Made by a program: the position numbers and the translations under genes. DNA of 64,000 nucleotides from Nocardioides sp. zg-1230 (GTDB lineage Bacteria; Actinomycetota; Actinomycetes; Propionibacteriales; Nocardioidaceae): positions 1,178,001 to 1,242,000 of the forward strand of contig NZ_JABJQZ010000001.1 in NCBI RefSeq assembly GCF_013155335.1, in the 5' to 3' direction. How positions within the stretch are numbered: the first letter of the stretch is position 1; the number at the start of each line of letters is the position of its first letter. The notes under the pieces are model-generated. The model had not been told where the DNA came from. It was given only the letters and a program-made list of their open reading frames with translations, and did no database searches. Below are positions 52,768 through 63,873 of the stretch, piece after piece.

Positions 52768-53523
52768 GTGCCCGCCCCCGCCCGCAAGGTGACCCCGAAG
52801 GCCACCAAGGCCGTCCCGGCCGCGCTCCCCAAGCCCGACACGTCGTTGGTGCGACGGGCGCGCAAGGTCGACCGGATCCTCGCCGAGACCTATCCCGACG
52901 CCCGCGCCGAGCTCGACTTCACCAACGCGTTCGAGTGCCTGGTCGTCACCGTGGTCTCCGCGCAGACGACCGACCGCCGGGTCAACGCCGCCAGCCCTGC
53001 GCTATTCGCGGCCTACCCGACGCCCGAGGCGATGGCGGCCGCCCCGCGCGAGCACCTCGAGCAGCTGCTCGGCCCGCTCGGATTCTTCCGGCAGAAGACC
53101 GACTCCGTGCTCAAGCTGAGCCAGGCCCTCGTCGAGCACTTCGGCGGCGAGGTGCCCTCCCGCCTCGACGACCTGGTGACGCTGCCGGGCGTCGGGCGCA
53201 AGACCGCCAACGTCGTGCTGGGCAACGCGTTCGGCCTGCCCGGCATCACCGTCGACACCCACTTCGGCCGGCTCGCGCGGCGCCTCGGCTGGACCGAGGA
53301 GACCGACCCCGTCAAGGTCGAGCACGCCGTCGGCGCCCTCTTCCCCAAGCGCGACTGGACCATGCTGTCGCACCACCTCATCTGGCACGGTCGCCGCCGC
53401 TGCCACGCCAAGAAGCCCGCGTGCGGCGCCTGCCCGGTCGCCCGGCTGTGCCCGTCGTTCGGCGCCGGCCCGACCGACCCGGTCGAGGCGGAGAAGCTGG
53501 TCACCACCCAGGGACCTGCATGA
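52768..53523 (+). CDS. nth: Endonuclease III
   Basis: 251 residues from GTG 52768. It removes oxidised pyrimidines and cuts at the abasic site. Helix-hairpin-helix LPGVGRKTA with catalytic Lys145, and catalytic Asp163 in TVDTH. The iron-sulfur cluster loop is Cys212-N6-Cys219-N2-Cys222-N5-Cys228. A basic N-terminal extension of about 25 residues ([11 protein letters not shown]) is typical of actinobacteria. The GTG at 52768 is preferred to the upstream in-frame start at 52735 because of the -10 box. The stop overlaps the TlpA-like gene by 4 nt. Confidence 0.96.
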   Translation: MPAPARKVTPKATKAVPAALPKPDTSLVRRARKVDRILAETYPDARAELDFTNAFECLVVTVVSAQTTDRRVNAASPALFAAYPTPEAMAAAPREHLEQLLGPLGFFRQKTDSVLKLSQALVEHFGGEVPSRLDDLVTLPGVGRKTANVVLGNAFGLPGITVDTHFGRLARRLGWTEETDPVKVEHAVGALFPKRDWTMLSHHLIWHGRRRCHAKKPACGACPVARLCPSFGAGPTDPVEAEKLVTTQGPA

Positions 53524-54143
53524 GGAAGCTGTTCCTGGCGCTGGCGCTCGCCGCGTGCGTCGCCGTGGGCGCCCTGGCCTGGTCGTCGATGAGCGGCAGC
53601 AGCATCGACGTACGCCCTCCCGACGTCGACGTCGACACCCCGGCGCTGCGCGAGGTCAAGGCGCGCATCGGGATGGAGGACTGCGAGCCCGGCACCGGCG
53701 ATCCGGTCGAGGGAGGCCTCCCCGAGCTGACGCTGCCGTGCCTGGGTGGCGGACCCGACGTCGACCTGTCCTCGCTGCGCGGGCCTGTCGTGATCAACCT
53801 CTGGCAGGCGCAGTGCGAGCCGTGCCGCCAGGAGATGCCAGCGCTGGAGGAGTTCCACCAGCAGTACGGCGACCGGGTGCCCGTGCTGGGCATCGACTTC
53901 AACGACGTCCACCCCGACGGCGCCCTCGCGCTGGCCGAGGAGACCGGGGCGACCTATCCCTCCATCGCCGACCCGGGTGGCGAGCTGATGGTCGAGGACG
54001 CCTTCGCGGTCGCCCGCCGCGGGCTGCCGGCGTTCGTGTTCGTCGACGAGGACGGTGTCGTGGTCGCGCAGGACTCCGGCGGCGTGGACTCCGTGGCGGA
54101 GATCCGGTCCAAGGTCGCCGAGCACCTCGGGATCACGTTGTGA
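53520..54143 (+). CDS. TlpA-like membrane-anchored thiol-disulfide protein (Rv3673c-like)
   Basis: 207 residues. A signal or anchor helix (about 3-22) precedes a thioredoxin fold with the active-site pair Cys99-Glu-Pro-Cys102 (WQAQCEPC). The conserved cis-Pro lies in [12 protein letters not shown] (about 171-182). Two extra Cys at 55 and 74 may make a structural disulfide. It acts outside the membrane, reducing or forming disulfides. Overlaps with nth (4 nt) and the NUDIX gene (4 nt) make one tight operon; MarP downstream needs a disulfide, so the pairing may be functional. Confidence 0.92.
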   Translation: MRKLFLALALAACVAVGALAWSSMSGSSIDVRPPDVDVDTPALREVKARIGMEDCEPGTGDPVEGGLPELTLPCLGGGPDVDLSSLRGPVVINLWQAQCEPCRQEMPALEEFHQQYGDRVPVLGIDFNDVHPDGALALAEETGATYPSIADPGGELMVEDAFAVARRGLPAFVFVDEDGVVVAQDSGGVDSVAEIRSKVAEHLGITL

Positions 54144-54892
54144 ACAGTGCTCTGCCGGGCTGGCTGGCGCCGGTCGTGGAGGCTGCCTCCACCATCACCG
54201 TCCACGAGCTGACCCGCTTCATGCCGCCGGAGGGCAGCGACCCCCGCCGCGGTGCGGTGCTGATGGTCTTCGCCGACCGTGAGGCCGACCCGGCCGCCCC
54301 CGACGACCTCGCCCACCGTGGTGAGCTCCTGCTGACCGAGCGCAACCACTACATGCGCTCCCACCCCGGCCAGGTGTCCTTCCCCGGCGGCTCGCTCGAC
54401 GAGGGCGAGACCCCCGAGCAGGCGGCGCTGCGCGAGGCGTACGAGGAGATCGGGCTGGTGCCGGCGGAGGTGGAGGTCTTCGGCGAGCTGCCCGAGCTGT
54501 GGCTGCCGCCGAGCAACTTCGCGGTGACGCCGATCCTCGGCTACTGGCGCGACCGCGGCGAGGTGCGCATCGAGAGCCCCGAGGAGGTCCACGAGATCCA
54601 CCACGTGGCGATCGCCGACCTGCTCGATCCCGACAACCGCATCATGGTGCGCCACCCGAGCGGATGGCTCGGGCCGGGGTTCCTCATCGGTGCCGGACGC
54701 GACGTGATCCTGTGGGGCTTCACCGCCGGCATCATCGCCCGGCTCTTCAGCTACCTCGGGTGGGCCGAGGACTGGGACCGGGCGCGGGTGCGTGACCTGC
54801 CCGACCACATGCTGCAGGGTGTCCCCCAGGGCACCGACCTCGCCCCCAACACACCCGACAACACGCCCCAGAACACCAGGCTCGAGGAGTAG
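54140..54892 (+). CDS. CoA pyrophosphatase-like NUDIX hydrolase (Rv3672c-like)
   Basis: 250 residues from GTG 54140. The NudL/CoAse motif LLLTERNHYMRSHPGQVSFP (about 70-89) precedes a complete Nudix box GGSLDEGETPEQAALREAYEEIGL. Such enzymes split CoA and acyl-CoA into 4'-phosphopantetheine products and 3',5'-ADP. It lies between the thioredoxin and marP genes as in mycobacteria. A tail of about 20 residues ends the protein. Confidence 0.93.
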   Translation: MNSALPGWLAPVVEAASTITVHELTRFMPPEGSDPRRGAVLMVFADREADPAAPDDLAHRGELLLTERNHYMRSHPGQVSFPGGSLDEGETPEQAALREAYEEIGLVPAEVEVFGELPELWLPPSNFAVTPILGYWRDRGEVRIESPEEVHEIHHVAIADLLDPDNRIMVRHPSGWLGPGFLIGAGRDVILWGFTAGIIARLFSYLGWAEDWDRARVRDLPDHMLQGVPQGTDLAPNTPDNTPQNTRLEE

Positions 54893-54897
54893 CAGCC

Positions 54898-56073
54898 ATG
54901 AACGTCCTCGACTGGTGCCTCGTCGCACTCGTGGGGATCTATGCCCTCTCGGGCTACTGGCAGGGGTTCATCACCGGCGCCAGCGCGACCGCCGGCCTGC
55001 TGCTCGGCGGCCTCGCCGGCATCTGGGCCGCGCCGCTCGCGCTGGGCGACGCCGCCCCGTCGCTGTGGGTGTCGCTGGGTGCGCTCTTCATCGTGATCAT
55101 CTCGGCCTCGCTCGGCCAGGCGCTCCTCCAGTACGTCGGTGCGCGGCTGCGCGACCGCATCACCTGGCAGCCGATCCGGGCCGTTGACGCCATCGGCGGA
55201 TCGGCGCTCAGCGCAGTGGCCGTCCTGCTCGTGGCCTGGGCGCTCGGTGTGGCCGTCTCCGGCACGCGCATCGGCGCCTTCACGCCGCTGGTGCGTGACT
55301 CGGCGATCCTGGCCAAGGTCGACCAGACGCTGCCGACCGACTCCGACAAGGTCCTGCAGGCGTTCAACAACGTGGTCGGCACGACGTTCTTCCCGCGCTA
55401 CCTCGAGCCGTTCGCACCCGAGCGGATCGTGGCGGTCCGTCCCGGCGACCCCAGGATGCTGACCGACCCCGACGTGGTCGCGGCCGAGGCCAGCGTGGTC
55501 AAGGTCCGCGGCACCAACGGCTGCGGCGGCGGCGTCGAGGGCACGGGCTTCTTCTACGCCCCCGGCCGGCTGATGACCAACGCCCACGTCGTCGCCGGGG
55601 TGACCCGGCCCGAGGTCGAGGTCGGCGGCTCCTCGGTGACCGCGTCGGTCGTTCTCTACGACCCCGCGCTCGACATCGCCGTGCTGTCGCTGCCCGACAC
55701 CGGGTCCTTCCCGCTGGCCTTCGACACCGAGGTCGAGCCGCGCGACCCGGTCGCCGTCCTCGGCTATCCCGAGGACGGCCCCTACGACGTGGAGTCCGGC
55801 CGCGTCCGCTCCGAGCAGCGGCTCCGCTCGCCCGACATCTACGGCGATGGCACCGTCATCCGTCAGGTCTTCTCGCTGCGGGCCCTCATCCGGCCGGGCA
55901 ACTCGGGCGGCCCGATCGTGACGTCGGCCGGCGACGTGGCGGGCATGGTGTTCGCCGCCTCCGTCAGCGACCCCGACACCGGCTACGCCCTGACCGCGGA
56001 GCAGGTGGCCGAGTCGGCGGCCGCCGGTGTCACCGCGGCGTCCCCGGTCGACACCGGCACCTGCGTGCGCTGA
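54898..56073 (+). CDS. marP: Membrane serine protease MarP (acid-resistance periplasmic protease)
   Basis: 391 residues. Four N-terminal membrane helices (about 5-24, 28-50, 58-80, 100-120) belong to the CvpA-like part. The chymotrypsin-fold protease has catalytic His230 (TNAHVV), Asp259 (DPALDIAVL) and Ser336 (RPGNSGGP). Cys209 and Cys389 are placed like the Cys214-Cys395 disulfide of the mycobacterial enzyme. MarP is needed for intrabacterial pH homeostasis in acid and cleaves the peptidoglycan hydrolase RipA. It sits 5 nt after the NUDIX gene and is probably the last gene of the nth-marP operon. Confidence 0.95.
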   Translation: MNVLDWCLVALVGIYALSGYWQGFITGASATAGLLLGGLAGIWAAPLALGDAAPSLWVSLGALFIVIISASLGQALLQYVGARLRDRITWQPIRAVDAIGGSALSAVAVLLVAWALGVAVSGTRIGAFTPLVRDSAILAKVDQTLPTDSDKVLQAFNNVVGTTFFPRYLEPFAPERIVAVRPGDPRMLTDPDVVAAEASVVKVRGTNGCGGGVEGTGFFYAPGRLMTNAHVVAGVTRPEVEVGGSSVTASVVLYDPALDIAVLSLPDTGSFPLAFDTEVEPRDPVAVLGYPEDGPYDVESGRVRSEQRLRSPDIYGDGTVIRQVFSLRALIRPGNSGGPIVTSAGDVAGMVFAASVSDPDTGYALTAEQVAESAAAGVTAASPVDTGTCVR

Positions 56074-56101
56074 GCGTCGTACGCGCTGGTGGCGCGTGAG
56101 G

Positions 56102-56518
56102 TCAGGGGCGGCCCTTGAGCGCCTGGGGGATCTGCCTGCCCTGCTCGATGGCACGCTCGGGCGCCTTGACCTTCTTGACCTGTCGCAGACCGATGTAGGC
56201 CAGCAGCGCGGCGACGAGGACGTAGACGACGAAGACCACGGTGAAGGCCCAGTGGAGGTCGAGGCCGTCGCCGTTCCAGTGGAGGAAGTAGGCGAACGCC
56301 ACCGACAGCATGATGATCGCCAGCAGGCCGAGGAAGGCCGCTCCAGCGAAGAGGCCGATGCCGACGCCGCCGTGCTTGACGCTGACCTTGATCTCGCTCT
56401 TCGCGAGCTGGATCTCCTTGGAGATGAGCGAGGAGATGTCGCGCTGCGCGTCCATGACGAGCTTGCCGAGCGTCGGATCAGTGTCCTTGACCGGTTCGTT
56501 GGACATCTGGTGTGCCAT
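56102..56518 (-). CDS. Phage-holin-family-like membrane protein (PF07332-type; Rv3669-like)
   Basis: 138 residues. A cytoplasmic helix with DAQRDISSLISKEIQLAKSEI precedes two membrane segments (about 52-74 and 87-112). A KKVK basic tail follows. The actinobacterial 'phage holin' superfamily members are cell-encoded and no phage genes are nearby. AAGGA lies before the ATG (56518; 56506 also possible). Position between marP and acs as in mycobacteria. Confidence 0.8.
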   Translation of the reverse strand: MAHQMSNEPVKDTDPTLGKLVMDAQRDISSLISKEIQLAKSEIKVSVKHGGVGIGLFAGAAFLGLLAIIMLSVAFAYFLHWNGDGLDLHWAFTVVFVVYVLVAALLAYIGLRQVKKVKAPERAIEQGRQIPQALKGRP

Positions 56519-56580
56519 GCGGAGCTGTCCTTCGGTGTACGCCGGGGGCTGGGTGCAGCGACCCTACCAACGGGCCTGTC

Positions 56581-56586
56581 TACACT
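56581..56586 (+). promoter_or_regulatory. Possible -10 box of nhaA
   Basis: TACACT fits TANNNT and would give a leader of about 90 nt before the ATG at 56682. The leader holds GGAAGGA near 56662. No -35 box is clear. Confidence 0.35.
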
Positions 56587-56681
56587 GAGGTCTCAGGTGA
56601 GCCGGGAAGTCTGGTCGGCCCGTGGAGAGTCTCTCCGCGGTGATCACGCTTCGACCACCCCCGGAAGGACCACCCTTCTCC

Positions 56682-58052
56682 ATGGCCACGCCACCTGACC
56701 GCTCCCGCCTCGACGACCTGTGGAGGGCCGGCCCCGTCTACAGCGCCAGCGACAAGCCGCTGGCCCGCCTCGTGGCGCGTCCCGTGCGCGAGTTCCTCCG
56801 CGTCGAGGCAGCCGGCTCGATCCTCCTGCTGATCGCCGCGGCCGCCGCCCTGATCTGGGCCAACAGCGCGTGGGCGTCGTCGTACGACGCGCTCTGGCAC
56901 GCGCACCTCACGATCGACGTCGGCCCGCTGCACCTCGACGAGTCGCTCCAGCACTGGGTCAACGACGCGCTGATGGTCATCTTCTTCTTCGTCGTGGGGC
57001 TCGAGATCAAGTACGAGCTGGTCAACGGCGACCTCCGCGACCCGCGGACGGCAGCCCTGCCGATCGTCGCGGCGGTCGGCGGGATGGTGGTGCCGGCCGG
57101 CATCTACCTCGCGCTCAACCCGCCCGGCAGCGAGGGCAGTGCCGGCTGGGGCATCCCGATGGCCACCGACATCGCCTTCGCCGTCGGAGTGCTGGGCGTG
57201 CTCGGGCGCCGGATCCCGTCTGCGGCGCGGCTGTTCCTGCTGACGCTCGCCATCGTCGACGACATCGGTGCGATCCTGGTGATCGCCGTCTTCTACACCA
57301 GCGACCTGTCCCTGACGTGGCTGGCGATCGCGCTCGGGCTGCTCGCGGCCATGGTCGCCGCGCGGCTGCTGCGCGTGTGGGCGATCGTCGTGTACGCGAT
57401 CCTCGGCGTCGGCGTGTGGTTCGCCCTGCTCGAGTCGGGCGTGCACGCGACGCTCGCGGGGGTCGCGATCGGTCTCCTCGCCCCGGCCAAGCCGCTGCTG
57501 AAGGAGGAGGTGGCCCGCGACTATGCCAGCCGGGCGCTGCGCGACCACCACCTCAACCCCGACGAGCTCGCCCGGCTGCGCTTCCTGCTCAAGGAGTCGG
57601 TGTCGGTCGTCGAGCGGCTCATCAGCACGCTGCACCCGTTGTCGGCGTACGTCGTGCTCCCGGTCTTCGCGCTCGCCAACGCCGGGGTCGAGCTCGGCGC
57701 GATCGGCGAGGTCTTCACCGAGCCGGTCGGCCTGGGGATCGTGCTGGGCCTGGTGCTCGGCAAGCCCGTCGGCATCGTCGCGACCTCGTTCGTCGCCGTA
57801 CGCCTCGGGATCGCGAAGCTGCCCGAGGACACGTCGTGGCCGATGGTGGCGGGCCTCGGCGCCGTCGCCGGCATCGGCTTCACCGTGTCGATCTTCATCG
57901 CCGGGCTGTCGTTCCCCGGCGCCGACCTGCTGACCGAGGAGGCGAAGATCGCGATCCTGATGGCCTCGCTGATCGCCGCGGTGCTCGGTGTCGTCCTGCT
58001 GCTCGCCTCGACCCGCCATCGGCGTACGGCGAGCAGCGACGCAGACGGCTAG
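56682..58052 (+). CDS. nhaA: Na+/H+ antiporter NhaA
   Basis: 456 residues from ATG 56682. Eleven or twelve membrane segments. The ion-binding aspartate pair is in LAIVDDIGAILV (about 197-208). DALMVIFFFVVGLEIKYELVNGDLRDPRTAALP is the conserved second-helix region in shorter form, and GLxLGKPVGI and SIFIAGLSF are the later motifs. It exports Na+ for H+ at the membrane and helps with pH and salt balance, next to the acid-resistance protease gene. It is a monofunctional NhaA with no fused thioredoxin. Confidence 0.96.
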   Translation: MATPPDRSRLDDLWRAGPVYSASDKPLARLVARPVREFLRVEAAGSILLLIAAAAALIWANSAWASSYDALWHAHLTIDVGPLHLDESLQHWVNDALMVIFFFVVGLEIKYELVNGDLRDPRTAALPIVAAVGGMVVPAGIYLALNPPGSEGSAGWGIPMATDIAFAVGVLGVLGRRIPSAARLFLLTLAIVDDIGAILVIAVFYTSDLSLTWLAIALGLLAAMVAARLLRVWAIVVYAILGVGVWFALLESGVHATLAGVAIGLLAPAKPLLKEEVARDYASRALRDHHLNPDELARLRFLLKESVSVVERLISTLHPLSAYVVLPVFALANAGVELGAIGEVFTEPVGLGIVLGLVLGKPVGIVATSFVAVRLGIAKLPEDTSWPMVAGLGAVAGIGFTVSIFIAGLSFPGADLLTEEAKIAILMASLIAAVLGVVLLLASTRHRRTASSDADG

Positions 58053-58062
58053 GCCCGGACGC

Positions 58063-58098
58063 CATACGAACCCGCACCGATCGGTACGGGTTCGTATG
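58063..58098. terminator. 36-bp near-perfect palindrome, bidirectional terminator
   Basis: CATACGAACCCG (58063-58074) pairs with CGGGTTCGTATG (58087-58098). Inside lies a second palindrome ACCGATCGGT. Only the C/A flanking the inner part does not pair. It lies between the convergent nhaA and acs genes. Confidence 0.85.
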
Positions 58099-58117
58099 AC
58101 GCAGGGCGCGAGCGAGG

Positions 58118-60073
<1,956 letters not shown>

Positions 60074-60161
60074 GGCTCTCTCCTCGGGCGGGCGGGCGGG
60101 TGCGGGTCAGGTGCGGCGGGTGCGGGTCAGGGGCTGGTCAGGGGTGGAGATGAAGGGAGAC

Positions 60162-60201
60162 GACCCCCTCGCCGAACCTACTCCGGCTCGGCGAGGGGGT
60201 C
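60162..60201 (-). terminator. Hairpin terminator of the actP operon
   Basis: GACCCCCTCGCCGA (60162-60175) pairs with TCGGCGAGGGGGTC (60188-60201), a perfect 14-bp stem with a 12-nt loop. It lies 15 nt after the actP stop and before acs. Confidence 0.9.
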
Positions 60202-60216
60202 ACCGGTGCTGATGGT

Positions 60217-61824
60217 TCAGTGCTTGACGGCCTGCTCGGCGCCGGCCCCGGTCAGGGCGCGGACCTCGAGCTCGGTGAAGCGGTCCTCGGCAGCGGGGTC
60301 CTTCGACGTGATCGTGCCGATGTAGCCGAGCAGGAACCCGATCGGGATCGAGATGATGCCGGGGTTGTTGAGCGGGAAGATCGCCCAGTCGGAGTCGGGG
60401 AACAGCGACGTGGGGAGGCTCGACATCACCGGCGAGAAGAACACCAGGCCTACGGCTGCGATGAGGCCTCCGTAGATGCTCCAGGTGGCGCCGCGGGTGT
60501 TGAAGCGCCGCCAGAACATGTTGTAGATGATCGCCGGCAGGTTGGCCGACGCGGCGACGGCGAAGGCCAGCGCCACGAGGAAGGCGATGTTGAGCCGCTG
60601 CGCCGGGATGGACAGGGCGATGGCGACCGCACCGATGACGAACGCGGCGATGCGGGCGACCCGGACCTCGTCGTGCTCCGAGATCGGCTGGTCCTTCTTG
60701 ATGACGCCCTTGTAGAGGTCGTGCGCCACCGAGGAGGAGCTGGCCAGGGTGAGGCCGGCGACCACCGCGAGGATGGTCGCGAAGGCGACCGCCGCGATGA
60801 GCGCGAGCAGGACGGCGCCGCCCGTGGATCCCTCGCCGCCACCGACGGCCTCGGCGAGGAGGGGGGACGCGAGGTTCTGGTTGCCGCCCACCGCCGGGTC
60901 GACCTGGTCACGGTCGAGCAGCGCCGCGGCGCCGAAGCCGAGGACCAGCGTCATCAGGTAGAAGGCACCGATGAGCCCGATGGCCCACAGCACCGACTTC
61001 CGCGCGTCCTGCGCGGTCGGCACGGTGTAGAAGCGGATCAGGATGTGCGGGAGGCCGGCGGTGCCGAGCACCAGGGCCAGTCCGAGCGACAAGAAGTCGA
61101 TCTTCGACGTCAGGCTCGCGCCGTACTGGAGCCCGGGTGCGAGGAACTCCTCGCCCTTGCCCGAGTTGTCCGCGGCCGCCCCGAGGAGGTCGGAGAGGTT
61201 GAAGTTGAACTCGGCGAGCACGAGCACCACGATCAGCGCCGAGCCGACCATCAGCAGCACGGCCTTCACGATCTGCACGTAGGTCGTGCCCTTCATGCCG
61301 CCGACGACGACGTAGAAGATCATCAGGGCGCCGACGCCGACGATGGTGAGGTTCTTCAGTGCCTCGCTGTCCACGCCGAGCAGCAGGGCGACGAGCGAGC
61401 CGGCGCCGACCATCTGCGCGAGCAGGTAGAAGATCGAGACGACCACGGTGGAGATCGACGCGGCCGTGCGCACCGGGCGCTGCGACATCCGGAAGGCGAG
61501 CTGGTCGGCCATCGTGTAGCGGCCGGCGTTGCGCAGCATCTCGGCGACCAGCAGCAGCGCGACGAGCCACGCCACGAGGAAGCCGATCGAGTAGAGGAAG
61601 CCGTCGTAGCCGTAGAGCGCGATGGCTCCGGAGATGCCGAGGAACGACGCCGCGGACATGTAGTCGCCGCCGATGGCGAGACCGTTCTGGAAGCCGGAGA
61701 AGGAGCGGCCGCCGGAGTAGAAGTCGGCGGCGGTCTTGGTCTGGCGGCTCGCCCAGAAGGTGATGGCGACCGTCAGGGCGACGACGAGCAGGAACAGGCT
61801 GGTGGTGAGGACCTGGGTGTCCAT
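60217..61824 (-). CDS. actP: Sodium:solute symporter, acetate permease-like
   Basis: 535 residues from ATG 61824, overlapping the DUF485 gene by 1 nt. About 13 membrane helices of the SSS family. The start region has FWASRQTKTAADFYSGGRS and GDYMSAASFLGISG, the ActP sequence block. GTAGLPHILIRFYTVP is another conserved family segment. It takes up acetate (and possibly glyoxylate, pyruvate) with Na+ or H+. It pairs with the acs gene downstream and has a CRP-like site upstream of its operon. Confidence 0.94.
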   Translation of the reverse strand: MDTQVLTTSLFLLVVALTVAITFWASRQTKTAADFYSGGRSFSGFQNGLAIGGDYMSAASFLGISGAIALYGYDGFLYSIGFLVAWLVALLLVAEMLRNAGRYTMADQLAFRMSQRPVRTAASISTVVVSIFYLLAQMVGAGSLVALLLGVDSEALKNLTIVGVGALMIFYVVVGGMKGTTYVQIVKAVLLMVGSALIVVLVLAEFNFNLSDLLGAAADNSGKGEEFLAPGLQYGASLTSKIDFLSLGLALVLGTAGLPHILIRFYTVPTAQDARKSVLWAIGLIGAFYLMTLVLGFGAAALLDRDQVDPAVGGNQNLASPLLAEAVGGGEGSTGGAVLLALIAAVAFATILAVVAGLTLASSSSVAHDLYKGVIKKDQPISEHDEVRVARIAAFVIGAVAIALSIPAQRLNIAFLVALAFAVAASANLPAIIYNMFWRRFNTRGATWSIYGGLIAAVGLVFFSPVMSSLPTSLFPDSDWAIFPLNNPGIISIPIGFLLGYIGTITSKDPAAEDRFTELEVRALTGAGAEQAVKH

Positions 61825-62165
61825 CAGGCGTCGTCTCCCTTGCGGTATTCGGCGTCGAGCTGGCGGGCCAGCGGGTCGAGCTTGGAGGAGGAGAAGCGGG
61901 CGTACATCCAGGCCAGACCGAACGTCGTCACGAACTGGAGGAGGCCGAAGATGAGGGCCACGTTGATGTTGCCGACGACCTTCGTCGCCATGAAGTCGCC
62001 GGCCCAGTTGGAGAGGACGACGTACAGCAGGTACCAGGACAGGAAGGCGACGGTCGCCGGGAAGACGAAGCCGCGGTAGCGGCGTCGCAGCTCGACGAAC
62101 TCGGGGGTCGCATGCAAGCGGTCGTAGATGGGATCGTGGCGCGCGGCCTGCTCTTGGTCTGTCAC
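61824..62165 (-). CDS. DUF485 membrane protein, ActP partner (YjcH-like)
   Basis: 113 residues from GTG 62165. Two membrane helices (about 37-58 and 71-92) and a cytoplasmic N-terminus with HDPIYDRLHATPEFVELRRRYRGFVFP. DUF485 proteins almost always precede actP, as YjcH does in E. coli, and overlap it as here (TGATG). GGAAGGA lies 7-13 nt before the GTG. Confidence 0.92.
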   Translation of the reverse strand: MTDQEQAARHDPIYDRLHATPEFVELRRRYRGFVFPATVAFLSWYLLYVVLSNWAGDFMATKVVGNINVALIFGLLQFVTTFGLAWMYARFSSSKLDPLARQLDAEYRKGDDA

Positions 62166-62197
62166 GGATCGGTCCTTCCGAGCGTGGGGCCACCGGG

Positions 62198-62213
62198 TGT
62201 GACCGCCGTCACC
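62198..62213. promoter_or_regulatory. CRP-like binding site upstream of the DUF485-actP operon
   Basis: TGTGA-CCGCCG-TCAC-C matches the CRP/GlxR consensus at all but the last base. It lies 33-48 nt upstream of the operon's start codon. An overlapping GTCACCGTGAC (62208-62218) forms a second small palindrome. Confidence 0.65.
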
Positions 62214-62328
62214 GTGACACCGCTCACGCGCGGTTCGGGAGGGGTGCGCGGCGCCGCGTCGGTCGATGGGCGCCGTCGGTCGCCCAGCGGTCGGTGTCGT
62301 ACGACGAGCGGTCGGGGCCGGCGTCAGG

Positions 62329-63252
62329 TCAGGCGCTGAGCTCGGCCCAGGTGACCTTGCCGCCGGCGGTGGAGTCGCACCCCGTCCGACGTGACAGGGT
62401 CGCGACGATCGCCATGCCCCGGCCGTCCTGGTCGCCCGGCAGCGCGTGGTGCAGCTGCGGCCAGGTGCTCGACACGTCCTCCACCGACACGCGCACGACC
62501 CCGTCGCCGCGCACGAGCGAGGTCCGGAATGGCGAGCTGCCGTGGGTGACCGCGTTGGTGGCGAGCTCGGAGGTGATGAGGACGGCGTCGCCGACGAGGT
62601 GGTCGAGGCCCCACTCGGTGAGCGCCCCGCGCACGAAACCGCGCACGCACCCCACGGCCGCAGCCACGGGCAGGTGCACGCCGGACCTGGCGACGTCGTC
62701 GTCCGGGGCCGTCGCACCGGAGCCGGGGTGCGCCCCGGCGAGGCTGACGTGGTCGTGGAGGCTGCACATCCGGGCCACGTCAGCGAGGTCGGCGTCGGCG
62801 AGGACGTCGCCCGGGTAGGCGCAGAGGAGCCGGACGGGATGCTGGGCGAGAACGGCGTTCCACAGCGACTCGAGCTCGAGGGCCGCCACCACCTCGCCCC
62901 GCTCCCACAGCATGGCGACCATCTCCCCGAACGCGCTGACGGTGTGGGCGCCCTCCGGCACCAAGGTGTCGACGACGGCCGCGAACAGCTGGGGATCGGG
63001 TCGCCCGTCCACCATGAAGCAGGACATGGTCGCCGCGGCGTCGAGCGTGGTCAGGAGGCCGTCGCGTCGTGCCGCGGCGCCGTCGACGCCGCGAGCGGCC
63101 AGGAGCTCGTCCACGCCCCGGCGGTGCGCGGGGCGGCTCACGGTGACGACCGGGACACCGCCGTCCAGCGAGTGTGCGACGAAGTCGGCCACGCGCCGGA
63201 CGAGCGCCGCGTCGTCGTCGTAGACCGCGACCTCGTGCTCTCGGTCGGTCAT
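62329..63252 (-). CDS. MEDS sensor domain with C-terminal anti-sigma-type ATPase
   Basis: 307 residues from ATG 63252. The N-terminal MEDS (DcmR-like) domain, about 1-165, has VYDDDAALVRRVADFVAHSL and FGEMVAMLWERGEV. The C-terminal HATPase domain of RsbW type, about 195-305, shows LITSELATNAVTHG (N box), DGVVRVSVEDVS and RGMAIVATLSRRTG. Such fusions are common in actinobacteria and probably control sigma factors by ligand or stress sensing. No partner sigma is adjacent. The start is the first in-frame ATG before the conserved 'EHEVAVYDD'. Confidence 0.87.
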   Translation of the reverse strand: MTDREHEVAVYDDDAALVRRVADFVAHSLDGGVPVVTVSRPAHRRGVDELLAARGVDGAAARRDGLLTTLDAAATMSCFMVDGRPDPQLFAAVVDTLVPEGAHTVSAFGEMVAMLWERGEVVAALELESLWNAVLAQHPVRLLCAYPGDVLADADLADVARMCSLHDHVSLAGAHPGSGATAPDDDVARSGVHLPVAAAVGCVRGFVRGALTEWGLDHLVGDAVLITSELATNAVTHGSSPFRTSLVRGDGVVRVSVEDVSSTWPQLHHALPGDQDGRGMAIVATLSRRTGCDSTAGGKVTWAELSA

Positions 63253-63624
63253 CGAGCAGACCCTCTTCCCCACACCGGGCCGAGCCCCCGGTCCCACGCC
63301 GTCCCCAGGATTCTGCCCCCTTCGGACTCGTGGGGGAAGGGAGGAAGCGTCAAGCCTCAGCGCTGATCGGCCCAACAGGTGGCGGGTGCACGCGTAGGTC
63401 GAGCCATGCGGTCTCGGCTCCCGCCGTCGTCGAAGACGGCTTCGGGCCCGTCGTGCCGTACGCTGGAGGCGTTGAAGGGTCGCACCGCGTGCGTCCTGGC
63501 CGCGCACGTGGCGCGGCTCGTGTCTTGTTTCTCCTGGTCTTCGGTTCGCTGGACATCAGCACGGATGGATGTCTTCAGCACCTCGGCGGCAGGTCGTCGC
63601 CGGCACAGAACAAAGGATCAGATC
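63253..63624 (+). other. Gene-free stretch with the leader of the cold-shock gene
   Basis: 372 bp with no convincing gene. The part before the ATG contains AAAGGA ribosome-binding sequence and long, GC-poor stretches (63525-63565). A TACGCT box at 63459-63464 could be a -10 for a leader of about 155 nt. Long leaders are common for cold-shock genes, but no known RNA fold is recognised. Confidence 0.5.
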
Positions 63625-63828
63625 ATGGCTCAGGGAACCGTCAAGTGGTTCAACGCTGACAAGGGCTTCGGCTTCATCGCGCAGGACGGCGGCGGCGAGG
63701 ACGTGTTCGTCCACTTCTCCGCGATCCAGACGAACGGCTACAAGTCGCTCGACGAGAACCAGAAGGTCGAGTTCGACGTGACTGCCGGCCCCAAGGGCCC
63801 GCAGGCCGAGAACGTCCGCGCCGTCTGA
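63625..63828 (+). CDS. cspA: Cold-shock-domain protein
   Basis: 67 residues. Cold-shock domain from start to end: [15 protein letters not shown] (RNP1 KGFGFI), [10 protein letters not shown] (RNP2 VFVHF), [10 protein letters not shown] at the end. It binds single-stranded nucleic acids and melts RNA structure. AAAGGA lies 8 nt before the ATG. A strong terminator follows 12 nt after the stop. Confidence 0.96.
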   Translation: MAQGTVKWFNADKGFGFIAQDGGGEDVFVHFSAIQTNGYKSLDENQKVEFDVTAGPKGPQAENVRAV

Positions 63829-63840
63829 CGTAGCGCCTCG

Positions 63841-63873
63841 AGGAGCCCCGACCGCCTGGCGGTCGGGGCTCCT
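63841..63873 (+). terminator. Hairpin terminator after the cold-shock gene
   Basis: AGGAGCCCCGACCGCC (63841-63856) pairs with GGCGGTCGGGGCTCCT (63858-63873), so a stem of about 14 bp with a small loop forms. CTGCATCTCC follows. Confidence 0.9.

Noticed and set aside
56102..56518. Holin-like gene as a sign of a prophage
   Set aside because: No integrase, capsid, tail or lysin genes are near. The family is cellular in actinobacteria and conserved next to marP and acs.
56587..56681. Riboswitch in the nhaA leader
   Set aside because: The leader is short, and I recognise no known motif such as those reported for nhaA in other phyla.
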